A stretch of DNA of 64,000 nt from JBCAXA01 sp038749025 (GTDB lineage Bacteria > Pseudomonadota > Gammaproteobacteria > Steroidobacterales > Woeseiaceae). The first letter of the stretch is position 1, and each line of letters opens with the position of its first letter. The DNA lies in NCBI GenBank assembly GCA_038749025.1, contig JBCDIL010000001.1:124001-188000 (forward strand), written 5' to 3'. Both the position numbers and the translations under genes were made by a program. Of the stretch, positions 51,357 to 60,529 are shown piece after piece. The notes under the pieces were generated by a model. The model was not told the origin of the DNA, made no database searches, and saw only the letters and a list, made by a program, of their open reading frames with translations.

Positions 51357-52862
51357 GTGAGTACTAAGCCTGAATCAACACTGCGGTTTCTGTTGGACGG
51401 TGAGATCGTCGAACTCGACAACGTTCCGCCAACCCGCACGGTGTTGGAATGGCTGCGCGAAGACCTTGGCCGCACTGGCACCAAAGAGGGCTGTGCTGAA
51501 GGCGACTGCGGCGCTTGCACGGTCGTTGTGGCCGAGCCGTCCGGCGACACGTTGCGCTACCGTGCCGTCAATGCCTGCATCCAGTTTCTCGGCACATTAC
51601 ATGGCAAGGAACTGATAACGGTAGAGAGCCTTAGCGAGAATGGTCGGCTGCACGCCGTCCAACAAGCGATGATCGACAACCATGGGTCGCAATGCGGTTT
51701 TTGCACGCCAGGCTTCATCATGGCGTTGTTTGCCCTCTATAAACAAAAACCCGCCCCCACGCGCACGGATATCGACATCGCGTTATCCGGTAATTTGTGT
51801 CGGTGCACCGGCTATAGACCAATCGTCGATGCGGCCCAAGCGATGGGTCGCACAGCTGCACTTGACACGCCCTCGCGTCACGCTGATCAATCCGCGACGG
51901 GTAGCTCCCACGATCGGTCTATCAGCGCAACGCTAAAGGCACTATCGACGACCGAGACGCTGGCACTCAGTAACCGCGACGGTCGTTTCTTTGCACCTTC
52001 GACACTCGCCGAGCTAACCCAACTGCTCGCCGATCATCCCGGCGCGACGATTCTCGCAGGTGGCACTGATGTTGGGCTATGGGTTACCAAGCACTACCAG
52101 ACGCTGCCGACGATCATTTATACCGGAAGGGTTCGTGAGCTAACGGACATTCGGATAAGCGACGACTGTCTCGATATTGGTGCAGCTGCTTCGCTGACAG
52201 ACGCGTTTGCCGCGCTCGATACCGAGTATCCGGAACTCAGCGAGCTATGGCGGCGATTCTCGTCGCCGCTGATACGTAATGCCGGCACGCTCGGTGGCAA
52301 TATCGCTAATGGCTCTCCAATCGGTGATTCGATGCCAGCGTTGCTGGCGCTAGGGACCCGGCTAACGCTCACCTCGGCGAGTGGGACGCGCGAGATTGAC
52401 CTCGCCGATCTGTACCTCGGTTACCAAGACAAAGCGTTTAAACCGGGCGAAGTATTGGCTCGTATTCTCGTTCCACGTCGTACTGATTTAAGCGTTCTAC
52501 ACAGCTACAAATTATCGAAACGCTACGACCAAGATATCTCAGCCGTTTGTGCCGCAATCGCACTGCGACTGGATGACTCGCGTATCGTCAGTGCAAGACT
52601 CGGATTTGGCGGCATGGCAGCTATACCCAGTCGTGCGGTCAATGCCGAAAACGCGCTAATCGGCGAGTGTTGGACTGAGGCAACGGTGCGCAAAGCCATG
52701 GCAGCACTCAGCGACGATTTCACGCCGATCAGTGACATGCGTGCGAGCGCCGAGTATCGGCTAGAGAGTGCCGCCGCTTTGTTGTATCGCGCCTGGCTAG
52801 ACAGCACCCAACCGGACATACCGACCAATGTCTACGACTACCACAACGACGCCTCGCTCTAA
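51357..52862 (+). CDS. xdhA: Xanthine dehydrogenase small subunit (2Fe-2S and FAD)
   Basis: 501 residues from GTG 51357. Two [2Fe-2S] clusters: EGCAEGDCGACTVV with C further on, and QCGFCTPGFIM ... NLCRCTGYRPI. The FAD domain follows (ILAGGTDVGLWVTKHY, SPLIRNAGTLGGNIANGSPIGD) and the CO-dehydrogenase flavoprotein C-terminal domain. Transfers electrons from the molybdenum subunit to NAD. Its last 35 bp overlap xdhB. Confidence 0.96.
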   Translation: MSTKPESTLRFLLDGEIVELDNVPPTRTVLEWLREDLGRTGTKEGCAEGDCGACTVVVAEPSGDTLRYRAVNACIQFLGTLHGKELITVESLSENGRLHAVQQAMIDNHGSQCGFCTPGFIMALFALYKQKPAPTRTDIDIALSGNLCRCTGYRPIVDAAQAMGRTAALDTPSRHADQSATGSSHDRSISATLKALSTTETLALSNRDGRFFAPSTLAELTQLLADHPGATILAGGTDVGLWVTKHYQTLPTIIYTGRVRELTDIRISDDCLDIGAAASLTDAFAALDTEYPELSELWRRFSSPLIRNAGTLGGNIANGSPIGDSMPALLALGTRLTLTSASGTREIDLADLYLGYQDKAFKPGEVLARILVPRRTDLSVLHSYKLSKRYDQDISAVCAAIALRLDDSRIVSARLGFGGMAAIPSRAVNAENALIGECWTEATVRKAMAALSDDFTPISDMRASAEYRLESAAALLYRAWLDSTQPDIPTNVYDYHNDASL

Positions 52863-55179
52863 CGTCCGCGGTAGCGTTGGCAGTGCGTTAGCGCATGATA
52901 GCGCCGAGCTACACGTAGCCGGCGCTGCGACGTACACGGACGACATTCCCGAGCCGCGCGGCACGGCCTACGCGGCGATCGGTGTCAGTAGCGAAGCGCA
53001 TGCGCGCGTCGTTGCCATCGACCTTAACGCCGTAATGGCGCACGACGGGGTTTACGGCGTCATCACGGCAGCTGATATCCCCGGTGAGAACAACTACGGT
53101 ACCGTCGTTAAAGACGATCCCATCCTGGCGGATGACGTCGTGGAGTACGTCGGTCAGCCGCTGTTTGCCGTTGCCGCCCGAACGGTAGCAATTGCCCGTC
53201 GAGCGGCGCGCTTGGCGAAGGTCGAGTACAAACCGCTGCCGGCTATTCTGTCGATTCAAGATGCCGTTGAACGCGGCGCCAGTGTCTTACCCAGCGTTAC
53301 GTTGGCACGCGGTGATTCGCGTACCGCCATTGATGGCGCGAAGCATCGGCTGCAAGGTAGAACTCATGTCGGTGGTCAGGACCAATTCTACTTGGAGGGC
53401 CAAATCGCACTGGCCTCACCGCGAGAAGGCGGCGACATGCTGTTGCATTGCTCTACGCAACACCCCGGGCACGTCCAAGAATTGGTGGCCGAGTGCTTGC
53501 AGCGCACAGCGAAAGACGTGGTGGTCGAATGCCGTCGCATGGGCGGTGCCTTCGGTGGCAAAGAGAGTCAGCCAGCGCTGATAGGCTGTATTGCCGCATT
53601 ACTAGCGCACAAATTGTCACGCCCGGTAAAACTTCGGCTCGATCGCGATGCCGACATGATCATTACCGGTAAACGCCATGATTTCGACATCGACTATGAA
53701 GTTGGTTTTGACGATCAAGGTGTCATCAGCGGTATCGAGTTTGTATTGGCGTCACGCTGCGGAATGTCGGCAGACTTATCCGGCGCCATTAACGACCGCG
53801 CATTGTTTCACGCAGACAACGGTTACTTTCTTGAAAACGTGACGATGCATAGCCATCGCTGCAAGACGAACACGGTGTCGAACACGGCGTTCCGAGGTTT
53901 CGGCGGGCCCCAGGGTATGTTCGCTATCGAGCACGTCATCGATGAAATCGCCCGCCATCTAGATCTCGACCCGTTGCTGGTTCGACGCAACAACCTGTAT
54001 GGCATCGAAGTGCGCAATGAAACGCCTTATGGTCAGGTTGTCGAGGACAATATCCTCGAACCGCTCATCGCGGAACTCGAAGAAAACGCGGACTACGCGC
54101 AACGACGTGCAGCGATCGAAGCCTGGAACGCAACGAGCCCTATACTTAAGCGCGGCATCGCACTGACGCCCGTCAAATTTGGTATTTCATTTACCGCGAC
54201 GCACCTCAATCAGGCCGGTGCACTCATCCATATTTACGCCGACGGCAGTGTCCAGCTCAATCATGGCGGCACCGAAATGGGTCAAGGTTTGTATACCAAA
54301 GTCGCGCAAGTCGTTGCTGAAGAACTGCAGATCGATATAGACCGAATCAAGGTAACAGCCGCTGACACCAGCAAAGTACCGAACGCATCGGCAACGGCGG
54401 CGTCGAGTGGTTCCGACCTCAATGGCAAAGCAGCCGAGGTAGCAGCTCGTACGCTCCGGGAGCGGCTCACCGAATTTGCCGCGCTGCACTATGGTGTGAC
54501 TGCGACCGATGTCCGATTTGAGCGCAACGCGATCCGCGTAGGCGAGCAGACGATTTCGTTCGAACAATTAGTTGGCAAAGCCTATCGCGCTCGGGTCGCG
54601 TTATCCGCGACCGGGTTTTACAAGACCCCGAAAATTCGCTACGACCGCGAATCGCTCTCTGGGCGACCGTTTTACTATTACGCTTACGGTGCAGCAGTGA
54701 GCGAAGTGATCATCGACACGTTAACCGGTGAGCACCGTGTTGTTCGCGTCGACATAGTCCACGATTGTGGCGAATCGCTAAACCCCGCTATCGACCTTGG
54801 TCAAATCGAGGGTGGCTTCGTTCAAGGTATGGGCTGGTTGACGAGCGAGGAGCTGTGCTGGAACGAATCCGGCGAATTAACAACTCATGCACCGTCAACG
54901 TACAAAATTCCTACGTCTGCGGATGTGCCGAGCGACTTAAGGGTTCGGTTTTTCTCGGGCAGCAATCGCGAAGACACTATCTACCGGTCCAAAGCGGTCG
55001 GCGAACCACCGTTGATGCTGGCACTGTCAGTTTTTCACGCGATTCGGGATGCTATCGGCCATACGGCAGGTCATCGCGGCCCGATCGAACTGTCCGCCCC
55101 GGCAACCCCGGAAGCCATCTTGAAAGCGCTGCGAAAACAGCAGGAAACGATAGAGAACCGCGCGTGCATGACTGGCTAA
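52828..55179 (+). CDS. xdhB: Xanthine dehydrogenase large molybdopterin subunit
   Basis: 783 residues. N-terminal domain GSALAHDSAELHVAGAATYTDDIPEPRG, then Moco-binding blocks: GGQDQFYLEGQIA, RRMGGAFGGKESQ, NTAFRGFGGPQGM, NHGGTEMGQGLYTK, ASATAASSGSDLNG, and the active-site Glu in KAVGEPPLML. Oxidises hypoxanthine and xanthine to urate in the cytoplasm. The last 16 bp overlap xdhC. Confidence 0.97.
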   Translation: MSTTTTTTPRSNVRGSVGSALAHDSAELHVAGAATYTDDIPEPRGTAYAAIGVSSEAHARVVAIDLNAVMAHDGVYGVITAADIPGENNYGTVVKDDPILADDVVEYVGQPLFAVAARTVAIARRAARLAKVEYKPLPAILSIQDAVERGASVLPSVTLARGDSRTAIDGAKHRLQGRTHVGGQDQFYLEGQIALASPREGGDMLLHCSTQHPGHVQELVAECLQRTAKDVVVECRRMGGAFGGKESQPALIGCIAALLAHKLSRPVKLRLDRDADMIITGKRHDFDIDYEVGFDDQGVISGIEFVLASRCGMSADLSGAINDRALFHADNGYFLENVTMHSHRCKTNTVSNTAFRGFGGPQGMFAIEHVIDEIARHLDLDPLLVRRNNLYGIEVRNETPYGQVVEDNILEPLIAELEENADYAQRRAAIEAWNATSPILKRGIALTPVKFGISFTATHLNQAGALIHIYADGSVQLNHGGTEMGQGLYTKVAQVVAEELQIDIDRIKVTAADTSKVPNASATAASSGSDLNGKAAEVAARTLRERLTEFAALHYGVTATDVRFERNAIRVGEQTISFEQLVGKAYRARVALSATGFYKTPKIRYDRESLSGRPFYYYAYGAAVSEVIIDTLTGEHRVVRVDIVHDCGESLNPAIDLGQIEGGFVQGMGWLTSEELCWNESGELTTHAPSTYKIPTSADVPSDLRVRFFSGSNREDTIYRSKAVGEPPLMLALSVFHAIRDAIGHTAGHRGPIELSAPATPEAILKALRKQQETIENRACMTG

Positions 55180-56255
55180 CACATCTGCAGACTATACTCT
55201 CGCGGGGCGAAGCGGCAGTTTTGGTAACGGTAGCGGCTGTCCGTGGGTCAGCGCCGCGTGAACCCGGCGCCCGCATGATCGTTACGCGGGAACACATCTA
55301 CGGGACGATCGGCGGCGGCCAGCTAGAGTTACGCTGCATCCGGATAGCCTGCCAGCAATTGACCAGCCCCGTTAACACCGCCAGCCAACAGCAGCGCTTT
55401 ACGCTTGGTGCAGACTGTGGACAGTGTTGCGGTGGCGTCGTTGATGTTTGGTTCGAGGGCGTCGGCGCCAATGATCGTCGTTGGATCGACCCGGCCATCG
55501 CTGCTCTCGGTAATAACCAAGCGGTACAGAGGGTCAGCTTGCGTCGATCAGAAACATCGGTGTCGCGGGCGGTTGTCGCCGGCGGTACGCTGCTGAGCTG
55601 CAGCGGTGATTTTGCAGCGAGTCAAGATTATCGCAGCGCTGCTCTCGAACTCACGCGAAAGACTGTAGCCACGCGCGTCGATGTTATGGCAGTCAGTGAT
55701 TCGACACGAATACCGGTACTGGTCGACCGGACGGCAGCGAGCGTTTGGTCAATCGCGATCTTTGGCGCAGGACACGTCGGCACCGCCTGCGCCGAGGCGC
55801 TGCAATCATGGCCTGCCACTTGCCGGTTATTCGACACGCGCGCCGAACAGGTGGTTGCTGCTCGCGAACGCGCGCTGAATGTCGAGTTGGCCAATGATCC
55901 GCTGGCTGCGATGGATGAGCTTGCGGATGGCAGCGATATTGCCATCATGACTCACGATCATGGGCTCGACTTGCGGTTAACCGAGCATGCCTTAGCGGCG
56001 GGGCGCTTTGGGTATGTCGGTCTGATCGGTTCCCGGAGTAAGCGGCGCCGGTTTGAAAAACGCTTGTCGAGCGCCGGATTAACCGCCGAGCAGATCGCCA
56101 ATTTAACGTGCCCGATTGGCATCTCGTCGATTAGTGGCAAGCAGCCGTTCGAAATAGCGGCAGCACTTAGCGTTCAGCTCATCGAGCGACGACAAAATAC
56201 CAACCAAACCTGCGCCGCTGACAGACTGCTGAGTAGCGACGAGCGTCGGGCGTAA
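55164..56255 (+). CDS. xdhC: XdhC, molybdenum cofactor chaperone
   Basis: 363 residues from GTG 55164, inside the xdhB end; the frame is open further upstream but only as an out-of-frame shadow of xdhB. Signature GSAPREPGARMIV, GTIGGGQLE and the QQRFTLGADCGQCCGG motif. A Rossmann-type C-terminal domain follows (IFGAGHVGTACAEAL, MTHDHGLDLRLTEHAL, YVGLIGSRSKRRRFEKRL). Binds and protects Moco, helps its sulfuration and loads it into XdhB. Confidence 0.94.
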   Translation: MHDWLTHLQTILSRGEAAVLVTVAAVRGSAPREPGARMIVTREHIYGTIGGGQLELRCIRIACQQLTSPVNTASQQQRFTLGADCGQCCGGVVDVWFEGVGANDRRWIDPAIAALGNNQAVQRVSLRRSETSVSRAVVAGGTLLSCSGDFAASQDYRSAALELTRKTVATRVDVMAVSDSTRIPVLVDRTAASVWSIAIFGAGHVGTACAEALQSWPATCRLFDTRAEQVVAARERALNVELANDPLAAMDELADGSDIAIMTHDHGLDLRLTEHALAAGRFGYVGLIGSRSKRRRFEKRLSSAGLTAEQIANLTCPIGISSISGKQPFEIAAALSVQLIERRQNTNQTCAADRLLSSDERRA

Positions 56256-56279
56256 ACGCAGTAGGAATCAGTAAGCATC

Positions 56280-57482
56280 GTGGAAGCGCATATTGTCGAA
56301 TGGCTGTCTCTGCTCGGCCGTTGGTTGCATTTCATTGTCGGCATAGCCTGGATCGGCTCATCGCTGTACTTCATCTGGTTGGACAATCATCTCGAGACAC
56401 CGAGTAGTACCGACGACTCAAGCAAGGGCGTATCGGGCGAACTGTGGTCGGTCCACGGTGGCGGTTTTTATCACGCACAAAAGTACGCGGTTGCACCGCC
56501 CGCACTACCGACACGCTTGCATTGGTTCAAATGGGAAGCCTATTCAACGTGGCTGTCCGGGGTATTCCTCCTTGGCATCATCTACTGGTACGGTGCCGAG
56601 ATTTATCTGATCGACCCGGCCGTTGCGACACTATCAGCTTGGCAGGCGATTGGTCTGAGTGTCATGACTCTCGTGGCTGGCTGGATCGTCTATGACGGTC
56701 TGTGTCGATCCCCACTCGCTAAGAGCGAAGCACTATTGACCGCCGTGTTGGCCGTCGGACTGGGCGTAGCCGCTTGGGGCTTATGTCAGTTGTTTAGCGG
56801 CCGTGGCGCGTACATTCATTTCGGCGCCTTGATTGGCACGATCATGGTCGGCAATGTCTTTTTTGTGATCATCCCAGGACAGCGCCGCTTGGTCGACGCC
56901 ATTGCGGCAGATCGAGCGCCAGCAGCGGCCGACGGACAAAAGGCCAAGCAACGCTCAGTCCACAACACCTACCTCACCTTGCCGGTGTTGTTTGTCATGA
57001 TCAGCAATCATTATGCGATGACGTATGGCCATCGCTGGAATTGGGCGATTCTCATTGGCATGACGGTCGCTGGCGCTTTGATTCGTGTTTGGTTCGTCGC
57101 CCGCCATAAAGGTCAAGCATCTCCTTTACCGCTCATTGTCGCGAGCACGGTTCTCGGCGGAATCATCTGGGTGACAAGACCGACACCGCTAACGAGCACT
57201 GACATTGCGAGCGCAGGCGATGCGACCTTTAGCGATGTCTTTGCAATCGTCCAGAGTCGCTGCACCAGTTGTCATGCACGCGCACCGAGCTACCCGGGCT
57301 TCGTCGCGCCGCCAGCTGGTATCGTTCTTGAGTCTGCGCAAGACGTGATGACCTTAGCGGCGCAAATTCATGAACAAAGTGTCGTTACGCGCGCCATGCC
57401 AGTCGGCAACCTCACCGGCATGTTGGATTCCGAACGGGCGCTGATTGACGCGTGGTATCGTGGCGGGGCACGCAGTGACTGA
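56280..57482 (+). CDS. puuD: Membrane urate oxidase with C-terminal cytochrome c (PuuD type)
   Basis: 400 residues from GTG 56280. The N-terminal ~300 residues are membrane helices of the DUF989 urate hydroxylase type (WLHFIVGIAWIGSSLYFIWLDN, LWSVHGGGFYHAQKY, WFKWEAYSTWLSG, VISNHYAMTYGHRWNW). The C-terminal domain is a periplasmic cytochrome c with CTSCH and a later Met ligand candidate in TRAMPVGN. Oxidises urate to 5-hydroxyisourate and sends electrons to the respiratory chain instead of making H2O2, in place of soluble uricase. 24 bp after xdhC. Confidence 0.93.
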   Translation: MEAHIVEWLSLLGRWLHFIVGIAWIGSSLYFIWLDNHLETPSSTDDSSKGVSGELWSVHGGGFYHAQKYAVAPPALPTRLHWFKWEAYSTWLSGVFLLGIIYWYGAEIYLIDPAVATLSAWQAIGLSVMTLVAGWIVYDGLCRSPLAKSEALLTAVLAVGLGVAAWGLCQLFSGRGAYIHFGALIGTIMVGNVFFVIIPGQRRLVDAIAADRAPAAADGQKAKQRSVHNTYLTLPVLFVMISNHYAMTYGHRWNWAILIGMTVAGALIRVWFVARHKGQASPLPLIVASTVLGGIIWVTRPTPLTSTDIASAGDATFSDVFAIVQSRCTSCHARAPSYPGFVAPPAGIVLESAQDVMTLAAQIHEQSVVTRAMPVGNLTGMLDSERALIDAWYRGGARSD

Positions 57483-57507
57483 CCTCGGACGATGACACGG
57501 TAAATCG

Positions 57508-58431
57508 ATGGCGGACGACGCATACCCACGAGATTTGGTCGGCTATGGCCAGCACGCGCCGATGGTGCAATGGCCCGGCAACGCTCGCGTGGCATTGCAA
57601 TTTGTCATCAACTACGAGGAAGGCGGTGAAAACTGCGTGCTTCACGGCGACCGCGAGTCCGAAGCATTTCTATCCGAGATCGTTGGCGCTCAGCCGATCA
57701 CATCGGCGCGGCATATGAACATGGAGTCACTGTACGACTATGGCTCGCGGGTCGGCTTTTGGCGGCTGCATCGGTTGTTTACAGAGCGGCAGCTGCCGGT
57801 AACGGTTTTCGGTGTTGCGATGGCTATGGAACGCAACCCAGCGGTTGTCGATGCCATGCTGGCAGCGGACTGGGAGATTGCGAGTCATGGCTATCGGTGG
57901 ATCGACTATCAGCACATTGACGAAGCGATTGAGCGCGAACACTTAGAGATGGCGATCGAGATTCATCAACGACTGACCGGGTCGCGGCCAAGTGGCTGGT
58001 ACCTCGGTCGCTGCAGTCCGAATTCGCACCGAATGGCCGCGGACTACGGGCGGTTTGAATACAACGCTGACAGCTACGCCGATGAGCTTCCGTATTGGGA
58101 CCGCCGATTCGCGGAACCCCAGTTGATGGTGCCTTATACACTGGACGCAAACGACATGCGATTTGCGACCCCGCAAGGATTCAATTGTGGTGATCAGTTT
58201 TTCAATTATCTAAAGGACTCACTGGATGTGTTACACATTGAAGGCGAGCACAATCCACGCATGATGTCGGTCGGCCTGCACTGCCGACTCGCTGGCCGGC
58301 CCGGTCGCGCCGCAGCGCTCGCCCGCTTCCTGGACTACGCAATACGCAAGTCTGGCGTCTGGATTACGCGCCGTATAGACATCGCAACGCACTGGCGGTC
58401 CCACCATCCATCGGCGGTTGCCCATCCGTGA
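57508..58431 (+). CDS. puuE: Allantoinase, PuuE type (polysaccharide-deacetylase fold)
   Basis: 307 residues. Opening YPRDLVGYGQHAPMVQWPGNARVALQFVINYEEGGE, then SLYDYGSRVGFWRLHRLF, EIASHGYRWIDYQ and GWYLGRCSPNS are diagnostic of cofactor-independent PuuE allantoinase, which is unrelated to the dihydroorotase-like AllB. Converts (S)-allantoin to allantoate in the cytoplasm. 25 bp after puuD; its stop overlaps the next GTG start. Confidence 0.94.
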   Translation: MADDAYPRDLVGYGQHAPMVQWPGNARVALQFVINYEEGGENCVLHGDRESEAFLSEIVGAQPITSARHMNMESLYDYGSRVGFWRLHRLFTERQLPVTVFGVAMAMERNPAVVDAMLAADWEIASHGYRWIDYQHIDEAIEREHLEMAIEIHQRLTGSRPSGWYLGRCSPNSHRMAADYGRFEYNADSYADELPYWDRRFAEPQLMVPYTLDANDMRFATPQGFNCGDQFFNYLKDSLDVLHIEGEHNPRMMSVGLHCRLAGRPGRAAALARFLDYAIRKSGVWITRRIDIATHWRSHHPSAVAHP

Positions 58432-60020
58432 GCGACGCACCGATTACGCGCTTTCTCGACGCACCGCGACTGTTGTCGGAGGACGAGTTTGTCGAACGCT
58501 TCGGTGGGGTCTATGAGCATTCTCCGTGGATCGCAGTACAAACATGGCGCTTGGGTCTCGATGCGCGTCACGACACCGTCGAAGGCCTGCACGAAGCAAT
58601 GGCTCGTACCCTCGATCAGGCAACCGACGCGCAAAAAAGGGCGTTAATCAACTCTCATCCCGATTTAGCGGGTCGTGCCGCCGTGCGCGGTGAACTGACA
58701 CGCGCCTCGACAGTAGAACAAGCGAGCGCCGGCATTGACCAATGCACGCCCGACGAGTTCGAGCGCTTTCAGGCACTCAATACCGCTTACAAGGCACGCT
58801 TCGGCTTCACATTTATCATGGCCGTAAAAGGCTCGGACCGCTTCACGATTCTCGATGCGTTCGAAGAACGGCTGGAAAACGACACTGGCGAGGAATTCGA
58901 CAAGGCCATACGCGAGATTCATAAGATCGCCTTGTTCCGATTGCTAGATATCGCCGGTGCGAGTGAAACAGGGACAGACAGTAGTGAGCCAGGAGGCGTG
59001 GTTCGGCGAGATCGCGACCCTTTTCTCCAATGGATTGATTTAGCCCAGCCGCGGCTGGGCTCAACCGTCGTGTTCGCCACCGACGACTTTTTTGCTGACA
59101 AAGCCCGCCTCATCTCGCCGCACGAACCGATCTGGCGCGAAGGCGAATACGACGACAATGGCAAGTGGATGGACGGCTGGGAAAGCCGACGCAAGCGCTC
59201 AGAGGGTCACGACTTCGCCATCGTCCGCTTGGGCGTGCCCGGCGTGCTGCGCGGCTTCGATATCGACACGCGATTCTTCACGGGTAACTACCCACCAGAG
59301 GCGGCGATCGATGCCTGCGTATCGACAAATGCCATTCCGCCACCCGATACGGTCTGGGACAAGGTCGTCGGTCGAATTGGCCTAGTCGGCGACTCGCACC
59401 ACTACGTTGCTGCCGACAACGTCAACAAAGATGTTGAGTACACCCACGTGCGTTTACATATCTACCCTGACGGCGGTGTAGCCCGACTGCGCATCTATGG
59501 CGAAATTCGGCCGGACTGGGCCGAGGTCGGCGACAACGAGTTGATCGACCTTGTTGCACTTACCAATGGCGGCAAGGCTTTAATCTGTAACGACGAACAC
59601 TTCGGCAGCATGCGTAACCTAAACGCGCCGGGTAACGCGCTGAACATGGGTGACGGCTGGGAAACCGCCAGGCGCCGCGAGCCCGGTAACGACTGGGTCA
59701 TCTTAGCGCTCGGCCATCCCGGTGTAATACGGACAATTCATGTCGACACCTCGCATTTCAAAGGCAACTACCCTGACCATGTTGTCATTCAAGCGGTGCA
59801 GACAACGACGAGTTATCCACCAGACCTTGCCAATCAATCGATCGATTGGCCACACCTGTTGCCATCGGTGAAGTTGGGTCCCGATCGATTGCATGAGTTC
59901 GTTTCGGAGCTCTACGATGTCGGGCCGGTCAGCCATATTCGGATCAATATGTATCCGGACGGCGGTCTTGCACGTATTCGACTGTTTGGGGTTCTCGCGC
60001 GGGATGACACGCTGTCGTGA
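58428..60020 (+). CDS. Fused OHCU decarboxylase (UraD) - allantoicase
   Basis: 530 residues in one frame. Residues ~10-170 are UraD: FVERFGGVYEHSPWIA, the catalytic HPDLAG, EFERFQALNTAYKARFGFTFIMAVKG. Residues ~195-530 are a two-lobed allantoicase: lobe 1 has ATDDFFADKARLI, KWMDGWESRRKR and FFTGNYPPEA; lobe 2 has CNDEHFGSMRNLN, MGDGWETARRR and HFKGNYPDH. One polypeptide thus decarboxylates OHCU to (S)-allantoin and later hydrolyses allantoate to ureidoglycolate plus urea, steps flanking PuuE. The usual arrangement is two genes. GTGA overlaps on both sides. Confidence 0.93.
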   Translation: MSDAPITRFLDAPRLLSEDEFVERFGGVYEHSPWIAVQTWRLGLDARHDTVEGLHEAMARTLDQATDAQKRALINSHPDLAGRAAVRGELTRASTVEQASAGIDQCTPDEFERFQALNTAYKARFGFTFIMAVKGSDRFTILDAFEERLENDTGEEFDKAIREIHKIALFRLLDIAGASETGTDSSEPGGVVRRDRDPFLQWIDLAQPRLGSTVVFATDDFFADKARLISPHEPIWREGEYDDNGKWMDGWESRRKRSEGHDFAIVRLGVPGVLRGFDIDTRFFTGNYPPEAAIDACVSTNAIPPPDTVWDKVVGRIGLVGDSHHYVAADNVNKDVEYTHVRLHIYPDGGVARLRIYGEIRPDWAEVGDNELIDLVALTNGGKALICNDEHFGSMRNLNAPGNALNMGDGWETARRREPGNDWVILALGHPGVIRTIHVDTSHFKGNYPDHVVIQAVQTTTSYPPDLANQSIDWPHLLPSVKLGPDRLHEFVSELYDVGPVSHIRINMYPDGGLARIRLFGVLARDDTLS

Positions 60021-60529
60021 CCGGCTCCACATTGACGCCAGAACCACTAACGGCCGCGGCGTTTGCGCCGTTCGGTAGTGTACTCGAGGAGAACCAAGGC
60101 GAACGGCTTGAGATTAACGAGGCACGCTTTGACCGGTTTGCGCGACTCGCGACTATCGATATCCGCGGCCAGAACAGTTTCGTCAATACGAGTATCATGC
60201 GTTGTCGCGTCGCCAGCCGCTTGCCGTTGCCGATCGACACGCTCGAACGCCACCCACTCGGCTCACAAGCGTTCATGCCACTTCAAGCGGAACCGTTCTA
60301 CGTCGTCGTGGCCGAAGCCAGCGATACGCTTGACCCAAGCACATTGCGGGCCTTCGTCAGCAACGGCCAGCAAGGCATTAATTACGCATGTGGTGTTTGG
60401 CACCTCCCGTTGATCGCAACATCGATCGGCCAGCGTTTTTTTGTCGTGGATTGCGGTAACGATGAGAACTGCGACTTGGCCATGCTGCCAGCGCCGGTGA
60501 CACTGCTAGCCGCCGAGGAAACCGCATGA
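60017..60529 (+). CDS. allA: Ureidoglycolate lyase
   Basis: 170 residues from GTG 60017 (GTGA overlap). AllA family: PLTAAAFAPFGSVLEE at the start, ERHPLGSQAFMPL, FYVVVA, and GINYACGVWHLPLIATS (a variant of the usual YHRGVWHHPL block). Splits ureidoglycolate to glyoxylate and urea in the cytoplasm. Length is normal. Its stop overlaps guaD by 4 bp. Confidence 0.92.
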   Translation: MTGSTLTPEPLTAAAFAPFGSVLEENQGERLEINEARFDRFARLATIDIRGQNSFVNTSIMRCRVASRLPLPIDTLERHPLGSQAFMPLQAEPFYVVVAEASDTLDPSTLRAFVSNGQQGINYACGVWHLPLIATSIGQRFFVVDCGNDENCDLAMLPAPVTLLAAEETA

